Positions 1 through 6,174 of a stretch of 46,464 bases of DNA are shown here, piece after piece. Origin of the DNA: Bacillus sp. B1-b2 (GTDB lineage Bacteria; Bacillota; Bacilli; Bacillales; Cytobacillaceae); contig NZ_WEHU01000032.1 in NCBI RefSeq assembly GCF_009183415.1, positions 1 to 46,464 of the forward strand, read 5' to 3'. The position numbers and the translations under genes are program-made. Within the stretch, counting starts at the first letter, position 1, and each line of letters starts with the position of its first letter. Under the pieces are notes generated by a model. The model was not told the DNA's origin. It searched no databases and saw nothing but the letters and a program-made list of their open reading frames with translations.

Positions 1-64
1 GTTTAACCCACCATTAAAACCCACGTACTTATCTGTTTGTGTAGTATCAGTTATGGTCAATTCA

Positions 65-96
65 CAAAAAAATAACCCCCTTTTTCATGAGGGGGT
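65..96 (-). terminator. Rho-independent terminator
   Basis: On the minus strand ACCCCC and GGGGGT form a stem around TCATGAAAAA, followed by TTATTTTTTT. It lies downstream of the 24-codon gene at 211-285 and probably ends that transcript. Confidence 0.8.
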
Positions 97-210
97 GTGA
101 GTGAAAGATCATGATTGTTTTTAATGGTACAACTGGTACATGGTTGATGACATGAGCATGGATAGATTTTCACACTTTCACTCCTCTCATTTTGCTAAAC
201 GAACGGACAC

Positions 211-285
211 TTATTTTTTCGTGACCTCTTTCACAATTTCAGTAGCTACTGCAATGATTACAGGTACGATGATTTTCTCCAGCAT
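211..285 (-). CDS. 24-aa amphipathic small peptide
   Basis: This short gene is supported by a perfect ribosome binding site (AGGAGGTG, 5 nt before ATG) and a strong terminator about 115 bp downstream. The product is MLEKIIVPVIIAVATEIVKE plus four more residues (VTKK). It has a hydrophobic core and a lysine/glutamate-rich C-terminal half, so it could form an amphipathic or membrane-associated helix. I do not recognise the family. A type I toxin-like or small membrane peptide is possible but not demonstrated, and no antisense antitoxin RNA was identified. It follows the radC cassette on the same strand but is separated from it by about 160 bp. Confidence 0.55.
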   Translation of the reverse strand: MLEKIIVPVIIAVATEIVKEVTKK

Positions 286-448
286 CCTTTTCACCTCCTT
301 TCAAGTCAGCTCACGACAGTTATATAATTATGACGTGAGGTTTCCCTACCAAAAATGGACTGATTTATATGGCATTATTGGGTTTTACATTCCTTTACTT
401 TTTCTTATTTAGTTATGTCGTAAGTTTTCGTGAAGAAATGTCGTGAGT

Positions 449-709
449 TTATTCCATAGACTCGACTAGACATTCAAGATAATCTAGATAGTTTTGGACC
501 ATTTCCCTTTGATGAATAGTTGGAATGCAGGAAATAGCTCTTTCAATTTGTCCTTTATCAATTTCAATGACATCTTCCACTACTTCTCCAAGCAATTCTT
601 CAATCAATTCTTCCTCAGTTAACACTTCATTATCGTAAAACCCTGTTGCCTCATTAAACCCTCTGTATGTTATCTCACCATTTATGATGATTTTGTTGTA
701 TCTTGTCAT
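449..709 (-). CDS. Hypothetical acidic protein, 86 aa
   Basis: Begins MTRYNKIIINGEITYRGFNE and is rich in glutamate through its middle (EEELIEELLGEVVEDVIEID). The start is the ATG at 709 because GGAGAATGGTTGATC provides a Shine-Dalgarno inside the end of the preceding gene, whose stop is 2 nt upstream. The two are therefore likely translationally coupled. No domain recognised. With the 106-aa gene and radC it forms a three-gene unit of the kind often seen as accessory or plasmid-derived cargo. Function unknown. Confidence 0.7.
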   Translation of the reverse strand: MTRYNKIIINGEITYRGFNEATGFYDNEVLTEEELIEELLGEVVEDVIEIDKGQIERAISCIPTIHQREMVQNYLDYLECLVESME

Positions 710-711
710 GA

Positions 712-1032
712 TCAACCATTCTCCTTTTCTATCCTTTTTCTTAACACAGGTACCCCGTCCTTTAAAATCACTTGCAAGTACCATTCCCTTGTTTCTAAAT
801 CTATTGCTACCATGCCAATCCATTCTATTTGCTCTTCACTTTCAAACATCATTGTTTCAAAAAGAAGTGATTTAGGTAGTCCTTCTAACATTTCAAAAGG
901 GATTAAAGACTCATCAATTTCATCTAGGTAAAGCTCATTACCTTCATAGCTGATTTGATTGAGGTCTACTGCTACTTGAAACTCATCTTCTAACATTTTT
1001 AAAAACCAATCTAATTCCTTCATCTTTTTCAC
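712..1032 (-). CDS. Hypothetical acidic protein, 106 aa
   Basis: Begins MKKMKELDWFLKMLEDEFQV and is strongly acidic in its first half. It is preceded by a good GGGGGTGAAAAAG Shine-Dalgarno only a few bases after the radC stop. The C-terminal half (WYLQVILKDGVPVLRKRIEK) looks like a short beta-strand/helix module. I do not recognise a family. Its tight spacing with radC upstream and the 86-aa gene downstream indicates one operon. An accessory-element role is inferred only from the company it keeps. Confidence 0.7.
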   Translation of the reverse strand: MKKMKELDWFLKMLEDEFQVAVDLNQISYEGNELYLDEIDESLIPFEMLEGLPKSLLFETMMFESEEQIEWIGMVAIDLETREWYLQVILKDGVPVLRKRIEKENG

Positions 1033-1038
1033 CCCCTT

Positions 1039-1554
1039 TCATACATAGCCTTTTTCTTTTAATGAGACAAATTTATCCTCGCAAACGACAATATGATCAA
1101 GGACATCAATGCCAATTATCTTACCTGCCTTAACTAATCGTTTAGTTACCTCACAATCTTCTCTGCTTGGTGTTGGGTCCTGTGAAGGATGATTATGTCC
1201 AACTAGAATAGATGCTGCATTAGATAGAATGGCTGCCTTCATTACCTCCCTAGGATGTACTAGGCTTGCATTTAAACTACCGACATGACAAATGTTGATG
1301 GCAGTCGGTTGGTTCTTAGTGTCCAAGCACACAACAACAAATCTTTCCCTATCTGAATCCACTAGAAAATCTCTTAAAAGCTTATACGCATCATCAGGGG
1401 AAGTGATTCTCCTTTGTTTGTACAGAATACTAGATTCTCTTACTAGCTTTAGACTTACGATGTTCACTCGTTTGGCAGGTTGTTTCTTCATAATTTCAAT
1501 TCTCCCTTCTAATAGCTCCAATTGTTTTAATTCTGATGCTTCGTAATAATTCAT
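1039..1554 (-). CDS. radC: RadC/JAB-domain protein (short, accessory type)
   Basis: A 171-aa protein with an intact JAMM/MPN+ metal site: H120-N-H122, then seven residues, S130 and D133 (GHNHPSQDPTPSRED). The preceding VGSLNASLVHPREVMKAAIL is the RadC-family signature. It lacks the N-terminal helix-hairpin-helix region of the roughly 225-aa chromosomal RadC beside mreB, so it is the short form typical of plasmids, ICEs and prophages. RadC function is unsettled. The fold predicts a zinc metalloprotease/isopeptidase-like hydrolase, and the old DNA-repair assignment is not secure. The start is fixed by AGGAGGAG 9 nt upstream of ATG 1554. Two small unknown genes follow in the same operon. Confidence 0.9.
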   Translation of the reverse strand: MNYYEASELKQLELLEGRIEIMKKQPAKRVNIVSLKLVRESSILYKQRRITSPDDAYKLLRDFLVDSDRERFVVVCLDTKNQPTAINICHVGSLNASLVHPREVMKAAILSNAASILVGHNHPSQDPTPSREDCEVTKRLVKAGKIIGIDVLDHIVVCEDKFVSLKEKGYV

Positions 1555-1625
1555 ACTAAACTCCTCCTAAATAGAAATAGCCCCTACTCCGAAGATTGAA
1601 GTAGAGGTTCAGGTCGCTTGTTTCT

Positions 1626-1665
1626 TGAACATCTAGTGTTCATAGAACAAATGTACATTCTATGA
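1626..1665. promoter_or_regulatory. Two overlapping inverted repeats upstream of radC
   Basis: TGAACA-N5-TGTTCA (1626-1642) overlaps TCATAGAA-N10-TTCTATGA (1640-1665). Both lie in the radC 5' leader/promoter region. They resemble operator half-sites, but the spacing does not match the Bacillus LexA box. The binding protein is unknown. Confidence 0.4.
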
Positions 1666-1753
1666 ATATAATATATATCTGAATATTCAGTCATTACTAG
1701 TTGCACATTAGAAGATTGCTTTGTTACTTTAGTATCTCTTACGAGCAACTAGA

Positions 1754-1792
1754 CTTTCGGGGCACAATCGACTTTCTCGACTTTCCCCAAAG
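1754..1792. repeat. Imperfect inverted repeat with internal GACTTTC repeats
   Basis: CTTTCGGGG and CCCCAAAG form a bulged stem, and GACTTTC occurs three times inside it. GAGCAAC is also repeated in direct orientation on either side. It lies between the 60-aa gene and radC. It could be a leader structure or the remnant of a plasmid replication or transfer site; no known nick sequence was recognised. Confidence 0.3.
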
Positions 1793-1832
1793 AGGACAAG
1801 GAGCAACGTAGCGTCATATCTAAAACTTCTTC

Positions 1833-2015
1833 TTACATTCCCTGTTTTTCACCTGTCCCCTTACAATGTGGACATATAATATAATCACCTACTCTTAGCA
1901 TAGCCTCATAAAAACTTAATCCTCGAGTATCCATTAATTTATCGATTTCATCCTCCCTTTCTAATATAGGCTTTTTCCCCGTATAACAATGAGGACAAGA
2001 AGTGTTAGTGGTCAT
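1833..2015 (-). CDS. Small double-CxxC (DnaJ-like zinc finger) protein
   Basis: A 60-aa protein with two CPHC knuckles: CPHCYTG near residue 7 and CPHCKGTG near residue 50. The second resembles the CxxCxGxG units of the DnaJ zinc domain. The four cysteines probably bind one zinc ion. A GGGGG Shine-Dalgarno precedes ATG 2015. Such proteins are common on plasmids and prophages, and this one heads the accessory cassette, 278 bp before radC. The exact function is unknown. Confidence 0.65.
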   Translation of the reverse strand: MTTNTSCPHCYTGKKPILEREDEIDKLMDTRGLSFYEAMLRVGDYIICPHCKGTGEKQGM

Positions 2016-2229
2016 AAAAATAATCCCCCTTAAGTATCTAATAGTAAAGTTTATGATACCTGTCCCCCTGCTATTCCAATTAATTAAGTGTCATTCAATA
2101 TATTTCAGACGATGGATGATGAAGATAAATGCTACAAATTACAATATTATTAATGGAGTTATTGGAGTCTATTCTAGAGGGCAAAATTGATGGAAAAATA
2201 GAAATTTAGAGATCATATTAAATTAATTT
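2016..2229. other. Intergenic stretch between cassette and hag terminator
   Basis: About 210 bp of AT-rich sequence without a credible gene or RNA signal. It separates the accessory cassette promoter region from the hag terminator. Confidence 0.5.
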
Positions 2230-2262
2230 AAAAGAAAGAGACCCTAGTATAACTAGAGCCTC
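2230..2262 (-). terminator. hag terminator
   Basis: An 11-bp stem (GAGGCTCTAGT / ACTAGGGTCTC, with wobble pairs) and a 3-nt loop are followed by TTTCTTTT on the minus strand, 18 nt after the flagellin stop codon in exon 3. Its position supports exon 3 as the true end of the gene. Confidence 0.9.
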
Positions 2263-2279
2263 CTTCAGGTATATTAAAA

Positions 2280-4380
2280 TTAACGAAGAAGTTGTAAAAC
2301 CCCTTGTGGTTGTTGATTCGCTTGCTTTGCGACTATGTCTTTCGATCATAGAATAGACTATATCTTCATCCTAAATTTATTAGGAGCTGGGCACTTCGAA
2401 CAGCTTTTGCTATTCTACGAGATTCATAGTCATAGCATTTGCCTTAGACCGTATTCCCTAGTCGTTGAACCTTCTCCAGAGTTTCCTCACAGGAGCTTGG
2501 CTGCTGATTATCCATTGTAATATCTTCATCATTTTCAAACCTTCACGCCTATCATTTCTAATTACGTTGTGGTTGATGAAGCTTTAGGAAGTTCCAGCAA
2601 TTCACCCAGTTATACTCTTACCCGTTGCCAAGTAAGACGCCCTCTTTCAATTATCGAAGAAGTTGCAATACTCCTTGCGGCAATTGATTCGATTGAGCCA
2701 ACATTGCTTGTGCTGCTTGAGAAAGAATAGAATTCTTCGTTTGGTTCATCATTTCTTTCGCCATCGTGCGAACATTTATTTTCATAAATGACTAGACTAT
2801 ATCTTCACCCTCTAGCAATCTAGTAGGGGTCGGGCACTTCGGATTCACAATACTGATGTATATTGTTTCACCTATGGATTTCATCACCATAGCTTTTGCC
2901 TTAGATGGTCTATCCTAGTCGTTGAACCTTCTCCACTCTTTCAAGACAGGAGCTTGGCTGCTGATTGCCCAATCTTTTCTTTTTTCAAACCATCACGCTT
3001 GTCGTTTCCAACTGCGTTGTGGTAAGAAAAGCTCTAAGGGTTTTCCAGCAATTCACCCGATTATAATCACTAGCCGTTACCAGCTAGGACGACTGTGCTT
3101 GTCACTGCTTATGCAGCTAAAGCATAATCTACGTCACGGATACGAGATTCCGCAGCAGTTAGGTTTTCAGAAGATGTACCTAAGTTGTTAATTGTCTGGT
3201 CTAAGCGGTTTGAATAAGCACCAAGTTTAGAACGTTCAGCTGATACAGTTTGGATAGCTTTATCCAATGTACTAATCGCTGAAGATGCACCTGTTTGAGT
3301 AGTTACATCAATACCACTAATACCTAAAGCTGATGCTCTCATATCTTTAATAGAAATATTCATTTCTTGGTTTTCATTTGCACCAATTTGTAAATTTAAA
3401 GTGCCATTTGATGTCACAGTAACAGTAGTATTAGCTGTGTTATCTAAAGCCCCATTAATTTTTAATTCTAAACCTTTTGCAGCACCATCTAGAATAGTTA
3501 CAGTATCCCCTTCTGCTTTATAGCTTGTAAAGCCTGAAGCAGCAGTAACAGTAGCATCTGTACCACTTGATGTTGCTAAACCAGCTAATGCACCACCTAC
3601 AGCATTTACTGTGAATTTTGCTGCACTACCTTTGTCTTCAGTAGCTAAAGTGATTCCTGCACCATCGGTGTGAGTAGCTTTAACTCCAACGCCAGCATTG
3701 TTGATAGCATCTAAAGCATTTTGAACCGTGTCTGTAGCTGCAAAATCAAACTTCGTACCATTAATAGTTATTGATGAAGCTGAACCTAAGGCTGTTGTAG
3801 AAAGCGCAAATGTTGCAGTTGTAGCATCTGTAGCTGCAGTGGCTACTGTTGAAGCACTCATAGCTATTGCAGCCCCTGCAGTAGTTTCACCAGTACCACC
3901 AACTATACTAATTTTTGCAGCATCACCAGCGTCAGTATCAGCCACTGTACCACTAACAGAGGCACCACCATTAATAAGTTTTTTAGTGTTAAATTCTGTG
4001 TTGTTACCGATTCTATCTACTTCTGATTTTAATTGGTCAACTTCTTTTTGAATTTCTTTACGGTCATCTAAAGTATTGGTATCATTAGAAGATTGAACTG
4101 ATAATTCACGCATACGTTGTAAAATTGAGTGAGTTTCATTTAATGCACCTTCAGCAGTTGAAATTAAAGAAATACCGTCTTGTGCATTCTTAGAAGCCAT
4201 ATCCAATCCACGAATCTGTCCACGCATTTTTTCAGAGATTGCTAGACCTGCTGCATCATCCCCAGCTTTGTTAATACGAAGACCTGAAGATAATTTCTCC
4301 ATTGACTTACCTTGTGCTTCATTTGCACTACCCAACTGACGATACGTGTTAAGTGCTGCAATATTATGATTGATTCTCAT
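2280..4380 (-). CDS. hag: Flagellin, interrupted by two group I introns
   Basis: Major filament protein. Predicted exons (minus strand) are 4380-3127 (418 codons), 2764-2696 (23 codons) and 2324-2280 (14 codons plus stop), giving 455 aa. The N-terminal D0/D1 domain (MRINHNIAALNTYRQL...) is canonical. The middle contains an Ala/Thr-rich variable region with a flagellin-IN-like repeat (about residues 200-260). The C-terminal D1/D0 domain resumes at about 335. Exon 1 ends at ...RIRDVD, exon 2 encodes MAKEMMNQTKNSILSQAAQA followed by MLA, and exon 3 encodes QANQQPQGVLQLLR. Together they restore the standard flagellin tail. Without removal of intron 1 the protein ends YALAA and lacks the last 37 residues needed for filament packing and FliS binding. 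Start: GGGAGGAAC Shine-Dalgarno before ATG 4380. Regulation: sigma-D promoter and CsrA sites in the leader, with csrA and fliW immediately upstream. Exon borders are inferred from protein conservation and the U/G splice-site rule. Confidence 0.9.
2325..2695 (-). ncRNA. Group I intron 2 of hag (371 nt, no ORF)
   Basis: Core elements read on the minus strand: P2 hairpin CTTAC/GTAAG (2617-2636); P4-region GGGTGAATTGCTGG; AATCAGCAGCCAAGC (P6/P4'); GTTCAACGACTA (P7 5' half) pairing with AAGATATAGTC (2356-2366); a P8-like TCCTAA/TTAGGA; and P9 CTATG..GAAA..CATAG (2333-2351) with a GAAA loop. The exon ends in U (GCT) and the intron ends in G (TCGCAAAG). No homing endonuclease is encoded. Unusually, its first 45 nt (2651-2695) encode a complete alternative flagellin tail with stop codon. 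P1 and P10 could not be assigned by eye. Confidence 0.88.
2765..3126 (-). ncRNA. Group I intron 1 of hag (362 nt, no ORF)
   Basis: Same core as intron 2, nearly identical in the conserved blocks: GGGTGAATTGCTGG, CAATCAGCAGCCAAGC, GGTTCAACGACTAGG, GAAGTGCCC and GAAGATATAGTC. P2 is CTAGC/GCTAG (3070-3087). P9 is CATTTAT-GAAA-ATAAATG (2773-2790), a perfect stem. The 5' exon ends GTAGAT (U) and the intron ends TTCGCACG (G), splitting the flagellin motif RDVD | MAKEMM between codons. The first six intron codons read YALAA then stop. No endonuclease ORF. Splicing should be GTP-dependent, as is general for group I ribozymes. Confidence 0.92.
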
Positions 4381-4387
4381 TTTTATG

Positions 4388-4425
4388 TTCCTCCCTGAAT
4401 TTGAGTGTTCACATCCTTGTGAACA
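4388..4425 (-). promoter_or_regulatory. CsrA-binding hairpin and Shine-Dalgarno of hag leader
   Basis: On the minus strand GTTCACA-AGGA-TGTGAAC forms a hairpin with AGGA in the loop. ACAAGGATGT matches the known CsrA consensus. A second GGA site is the Shine-Dalgarno GGGAGGA (4388-4395). This two-site arrangement is the one through which CsrA represses hag translation in B. subtilis. Confidence 0.8.
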
Positions 4426-4481
4426 TATAATTTTTTGTTAGGAGTTAGGAAGGTCGGCCGCCCTTCCCTCTCTTACTTTAT

Positions 4482-4507
4482 ATATCGTCTTACCTCTAAA
4501 AGTTTTA
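4482..4507 (-). promoter_or_regulatory. Sigma-D promoter of hag
   Basis: TAAA (4504-4507), 14 nt, then GACGATAT (4482-4489). The Bacillus sigma-D consensus is TAAA-N14/15-GCCGATAT. It is located about 100 bp before the hag start, as expected for flagellin. Confidence 0.8.
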
Positions 4508-4582
4508 ATAGTTTTTTATCTTTTTTTTTATTTTTTTTAGAATAAAAGAAAACTAGAATACACATAGGCAAAAACCATAATA

Positions 4583-4615
4583 AAATAAAAAGCGTAGCAA
4601 AATATTAGCTACGCT
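4583..4615 (-). terminator. csrA terminator
   Basis: AGCGTAGC/GCTACGCT stem with 9-nt loop, followed by TTTTATTTTA on the minus strand, just after the csrA stop. It separates the csrA transcript from hag. Confidence 0.9.
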
Positions 4616-4648
4616 GCTACATACAGTATTTACTTGTTTGTTTTTCCC

Positions 4649-4876
4649 TTAGTCTTTCTTTGCTCCTTTAATAAATCCCATAACCTCCGACACATCTGCA
4701 GAAGCTTCTTGATTCTCGGCAATTATTTGCTCATATACTTCTTTACGATAAACATCCACATTTTTAGGAGCATTTATCCCTATCTTCACTTGATCACCTT
4801 TTAATGCAATAACAGTGATCTCTATTTCATCCCCAATTTTAATTACTTCACCATTTTTTCTAGTGAGTACTAACAT
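4649..4876 (-). CDS. csrA: Carbon storage regulator CsrA
   Basis: A 75-aa RNA-binding translational repressor. It begins with the invariant [20 protein letters not shown] and contains [20 protein letters not shown], the beta-strand core that binds A(N)GGA in RNA loops. It acts as a dimer. The adjoining hag leader carries two such sites, and the upstream gene encodes its antagonist FliW, so the local circuit is complete. ATG 4876 is preceded by AAGGGTGAT at the end of fliW, and the 4-nt intergenic spacing suggests coupling. Length is normal for the Bacillus family. Confidence 0.97.
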   Translation of the reverse strand: MLVLTRKNGEVIKIGDEIEITVIALKGDQVKIGINAPKNVDVYRKEVYEQIIAENQEASADVSEVMGFIKGAKKD

Positions 4877-4880
4877 CTAA

Positions 4881-5330
4881 TCACCCTTTCACCCTTGAAG
4901 ACTTTACTTTTTGAAAAAGTAGGTGCTTGGTATGATAATCTTGATGATTCAAAATCACTTGTTTCGCAATATTTTTTTTACTGTTTATCACAATCGGTGC
5001 CTGTAAATTAGCTGTTGTTTTATCAAATGGATCTTTAACCGTTAATATAGTAAATATCAACACATTTTTATCTGATTCTATTTCTAGTAGTTCCACCACA
5101 TGATTCTCTAATGTAAAGTCATACTCTTTAATGAAATTAAAAGGATTTGTCATAATAAAAGCAAGTTGGGTATTAGAAACAGATTGAAGTACTAAAAATT
5201 CGCCTTCTTCATCTAGCGACAATACAATAAATTTCTTTTCATCTGGAAATCCTGGAATAGCTTGTGGAAAAATAATTATTTCTTTTTCCTCAAATTCTCT
5301 TTCCCCATGATACTTAGTAATAATTTTCAA
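4881..5330 (-). CDS. fliW: Flagellar assembly factor FliW
   Basis: A 149-aa protein that binds CsrA allosterically and also binds unpolymerised flagellin. When flagellin is exported, FliW is freed to sequester CsrA and allow hag translation. The family pattern is clear (IIIFPQAIPGFPDEKKFIVL near the start and IMTNPFNFIKEYDF in the middle). The start is a TTG codon at 5330 with an AAAGGA Shine-Dalgarno just after the yviE stop. It is in an apparent yviE-fliW-csrA operon. No oddities apart from the non-ATG start. Confidence 0.95.
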   Translation of the reverse strand: MKIITKYHGEREFEEKEIIIFPQAIPGFPDEKKFIVLSLDEEGEFLVLQSVSNTQLAFIMTNPFNFIKEYDFTLENHVVELLEIESDKNVLIFTILTVKDPFDKTTANLQAPIVINSKKNIAKQVILNHQDYHTKHLLFQKVKSSRVKG

Positions 5331-5344
5331 TTCACATCATTCCT

Positions 5345-5932
5345 TTATATGTATTGTTCATAGTTTACCCCAACATACTTTAAATTTTCAAAATCTATTT
5401 CTAAAGATGAATATTGTGCCAATTGAACATTCACTTTGGATGGTGTAAAAGTATTTTGTGGATTATTTGTTGTACTGCTAATAATCGGCTTTTTAGTTTC
5501 TACTGATATCGTCACATCTCCAGGATCATAATCGATCTGCACACTGTTTGGGGAAGGTATCCACCCTATTCCAAATTGTTTTGGTTCTCCTTGACTATTT
5601 CTTTTAGCTTGAGCTGCAATAGGATTACCATCATTTTGAATTTGCAAAAGTTCATTTCGATCTCTTCCACGTCTCCCAATTCCCTCAAGCACCGCACGTT
5701 TCCCTTCTGCAGCAGCATCCTCCACTATTCGAGGCACACTTTTATAACCGACATCCTCTCTAGCCTTCGTTTGATCAATAGTCAATTTCGATGGTCGTTT
5801 ATCTATTGTTAATTCAGCTTTTGGCTGTTCCAGTTCCATTTTTATATGTTGTGGTTCTATCTCTAACGATCCTCTTAGCACTTGAATATCAATCTTAGCA
5901 GGAGAAGATTGCAATCTAATTTGCGGAAACAT
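5345..5932 (-). CDS. yviE: YviE-like protein (DUF6470)
   Basis: A 195-aa soluble protein matching the position and style of YviE: it opens MFPQIRLQSSPAKIDIQVLR and consists of short repetitive beta-rich stretches (KMELEQPKAELTIDKRPSKL; SVQIDYDPGDVTISVETKKP). The biochemical function is unknown. Conserved synteny between flgL and fliW points to a flagellar or surface role. ATG 5932 follows an AAGGATGTGA Shine-Dalgarno. A terminator separates it from flgL, so it probably has its own promoter or is read through. Confidence 0.85.
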   Translation of the reverse strand: MFPQIRLQSSPAKIDIQVLRGSLEIEPQHIKMELEQPKAELTIDKRPSKLTIDQTKAREDVGYKSVPRIVEDAAAEGKRAVLEGIGRRGRDRNELLQIQNDGNPIAAQAKRNSQGEPKQFGIGWIPSPNSVQIDYDPGDVTISVETKKPIISSTTNNPQNTFTPSKVNVQLAQYSSLEIDFENLKYVGVNYEQYI

Positions 5933-5964
5933 TCCATCTTCACATCCTTAAATAATCATATTTA

Positions 5965-6004
5965 GAAAAAAAGAGCCAAACCATCAGACCAAGTCGGTCA
6001 GGCT
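5965..6004 (-). terminator. flgL terminator
   Basis: AGCC-T-GACC and GGTT-T-GGCT pair around a 13-nt loop, followed by CTTTTTTTC on the minus strand. It lies between flgL and yviE. Confidence 0.7.
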
Positions 6005-6174
6005 TGCCTCCTCCTATTTAGAATACTTATAGAAAATAACTTACTGTTAGCCTTGTTAATTGTAATGAAAAGTGTATGGCTACTCAAGTTAGAGAGAGTG
6101 TAGACACGAAAGGGCTCCTTAACTGCAGATAACAAACACCTTCAGAGAAATCAATAGCCAACTTTAATAGCTGC

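Noticed and set aside
1-60. Possible coding end at the left edge (minus-strand TITDTTQTDKYVGFNGGLN)
   Set aside because: Only about 20 codons are visible, with no start or ribosome binding site inside the window, so a gene cannot be supported.
140-412. 90-codon plus-strand frame
   Set aside because: It is antisense to the 24-aa peptide gene and its ribosome binding site, has no Shine-Dalgarno and has an irregular composition.
1626-1642. LexA (SOS) box upstream of radC
   Set aside because: The Bacillus LexA site needs GAAC-N4-GTTC; here the spacer is 7 nt.
3109-3126. Flagellin C-terminus YALAA as the natural end of Hag
   Set aside because: Flagellins need the C-terminal D0 helix. It is found downstream after the intron, so this end is an unspliced read-through.
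2335-3191. Plus-strand frames within the hag introns as homing endonuclease genes
   Set aside because: They are short, lack start signals and endonuclease motifs (no LAGLIDADG, GIY-YIG or HNH), and lie antisense to the ribozymes.
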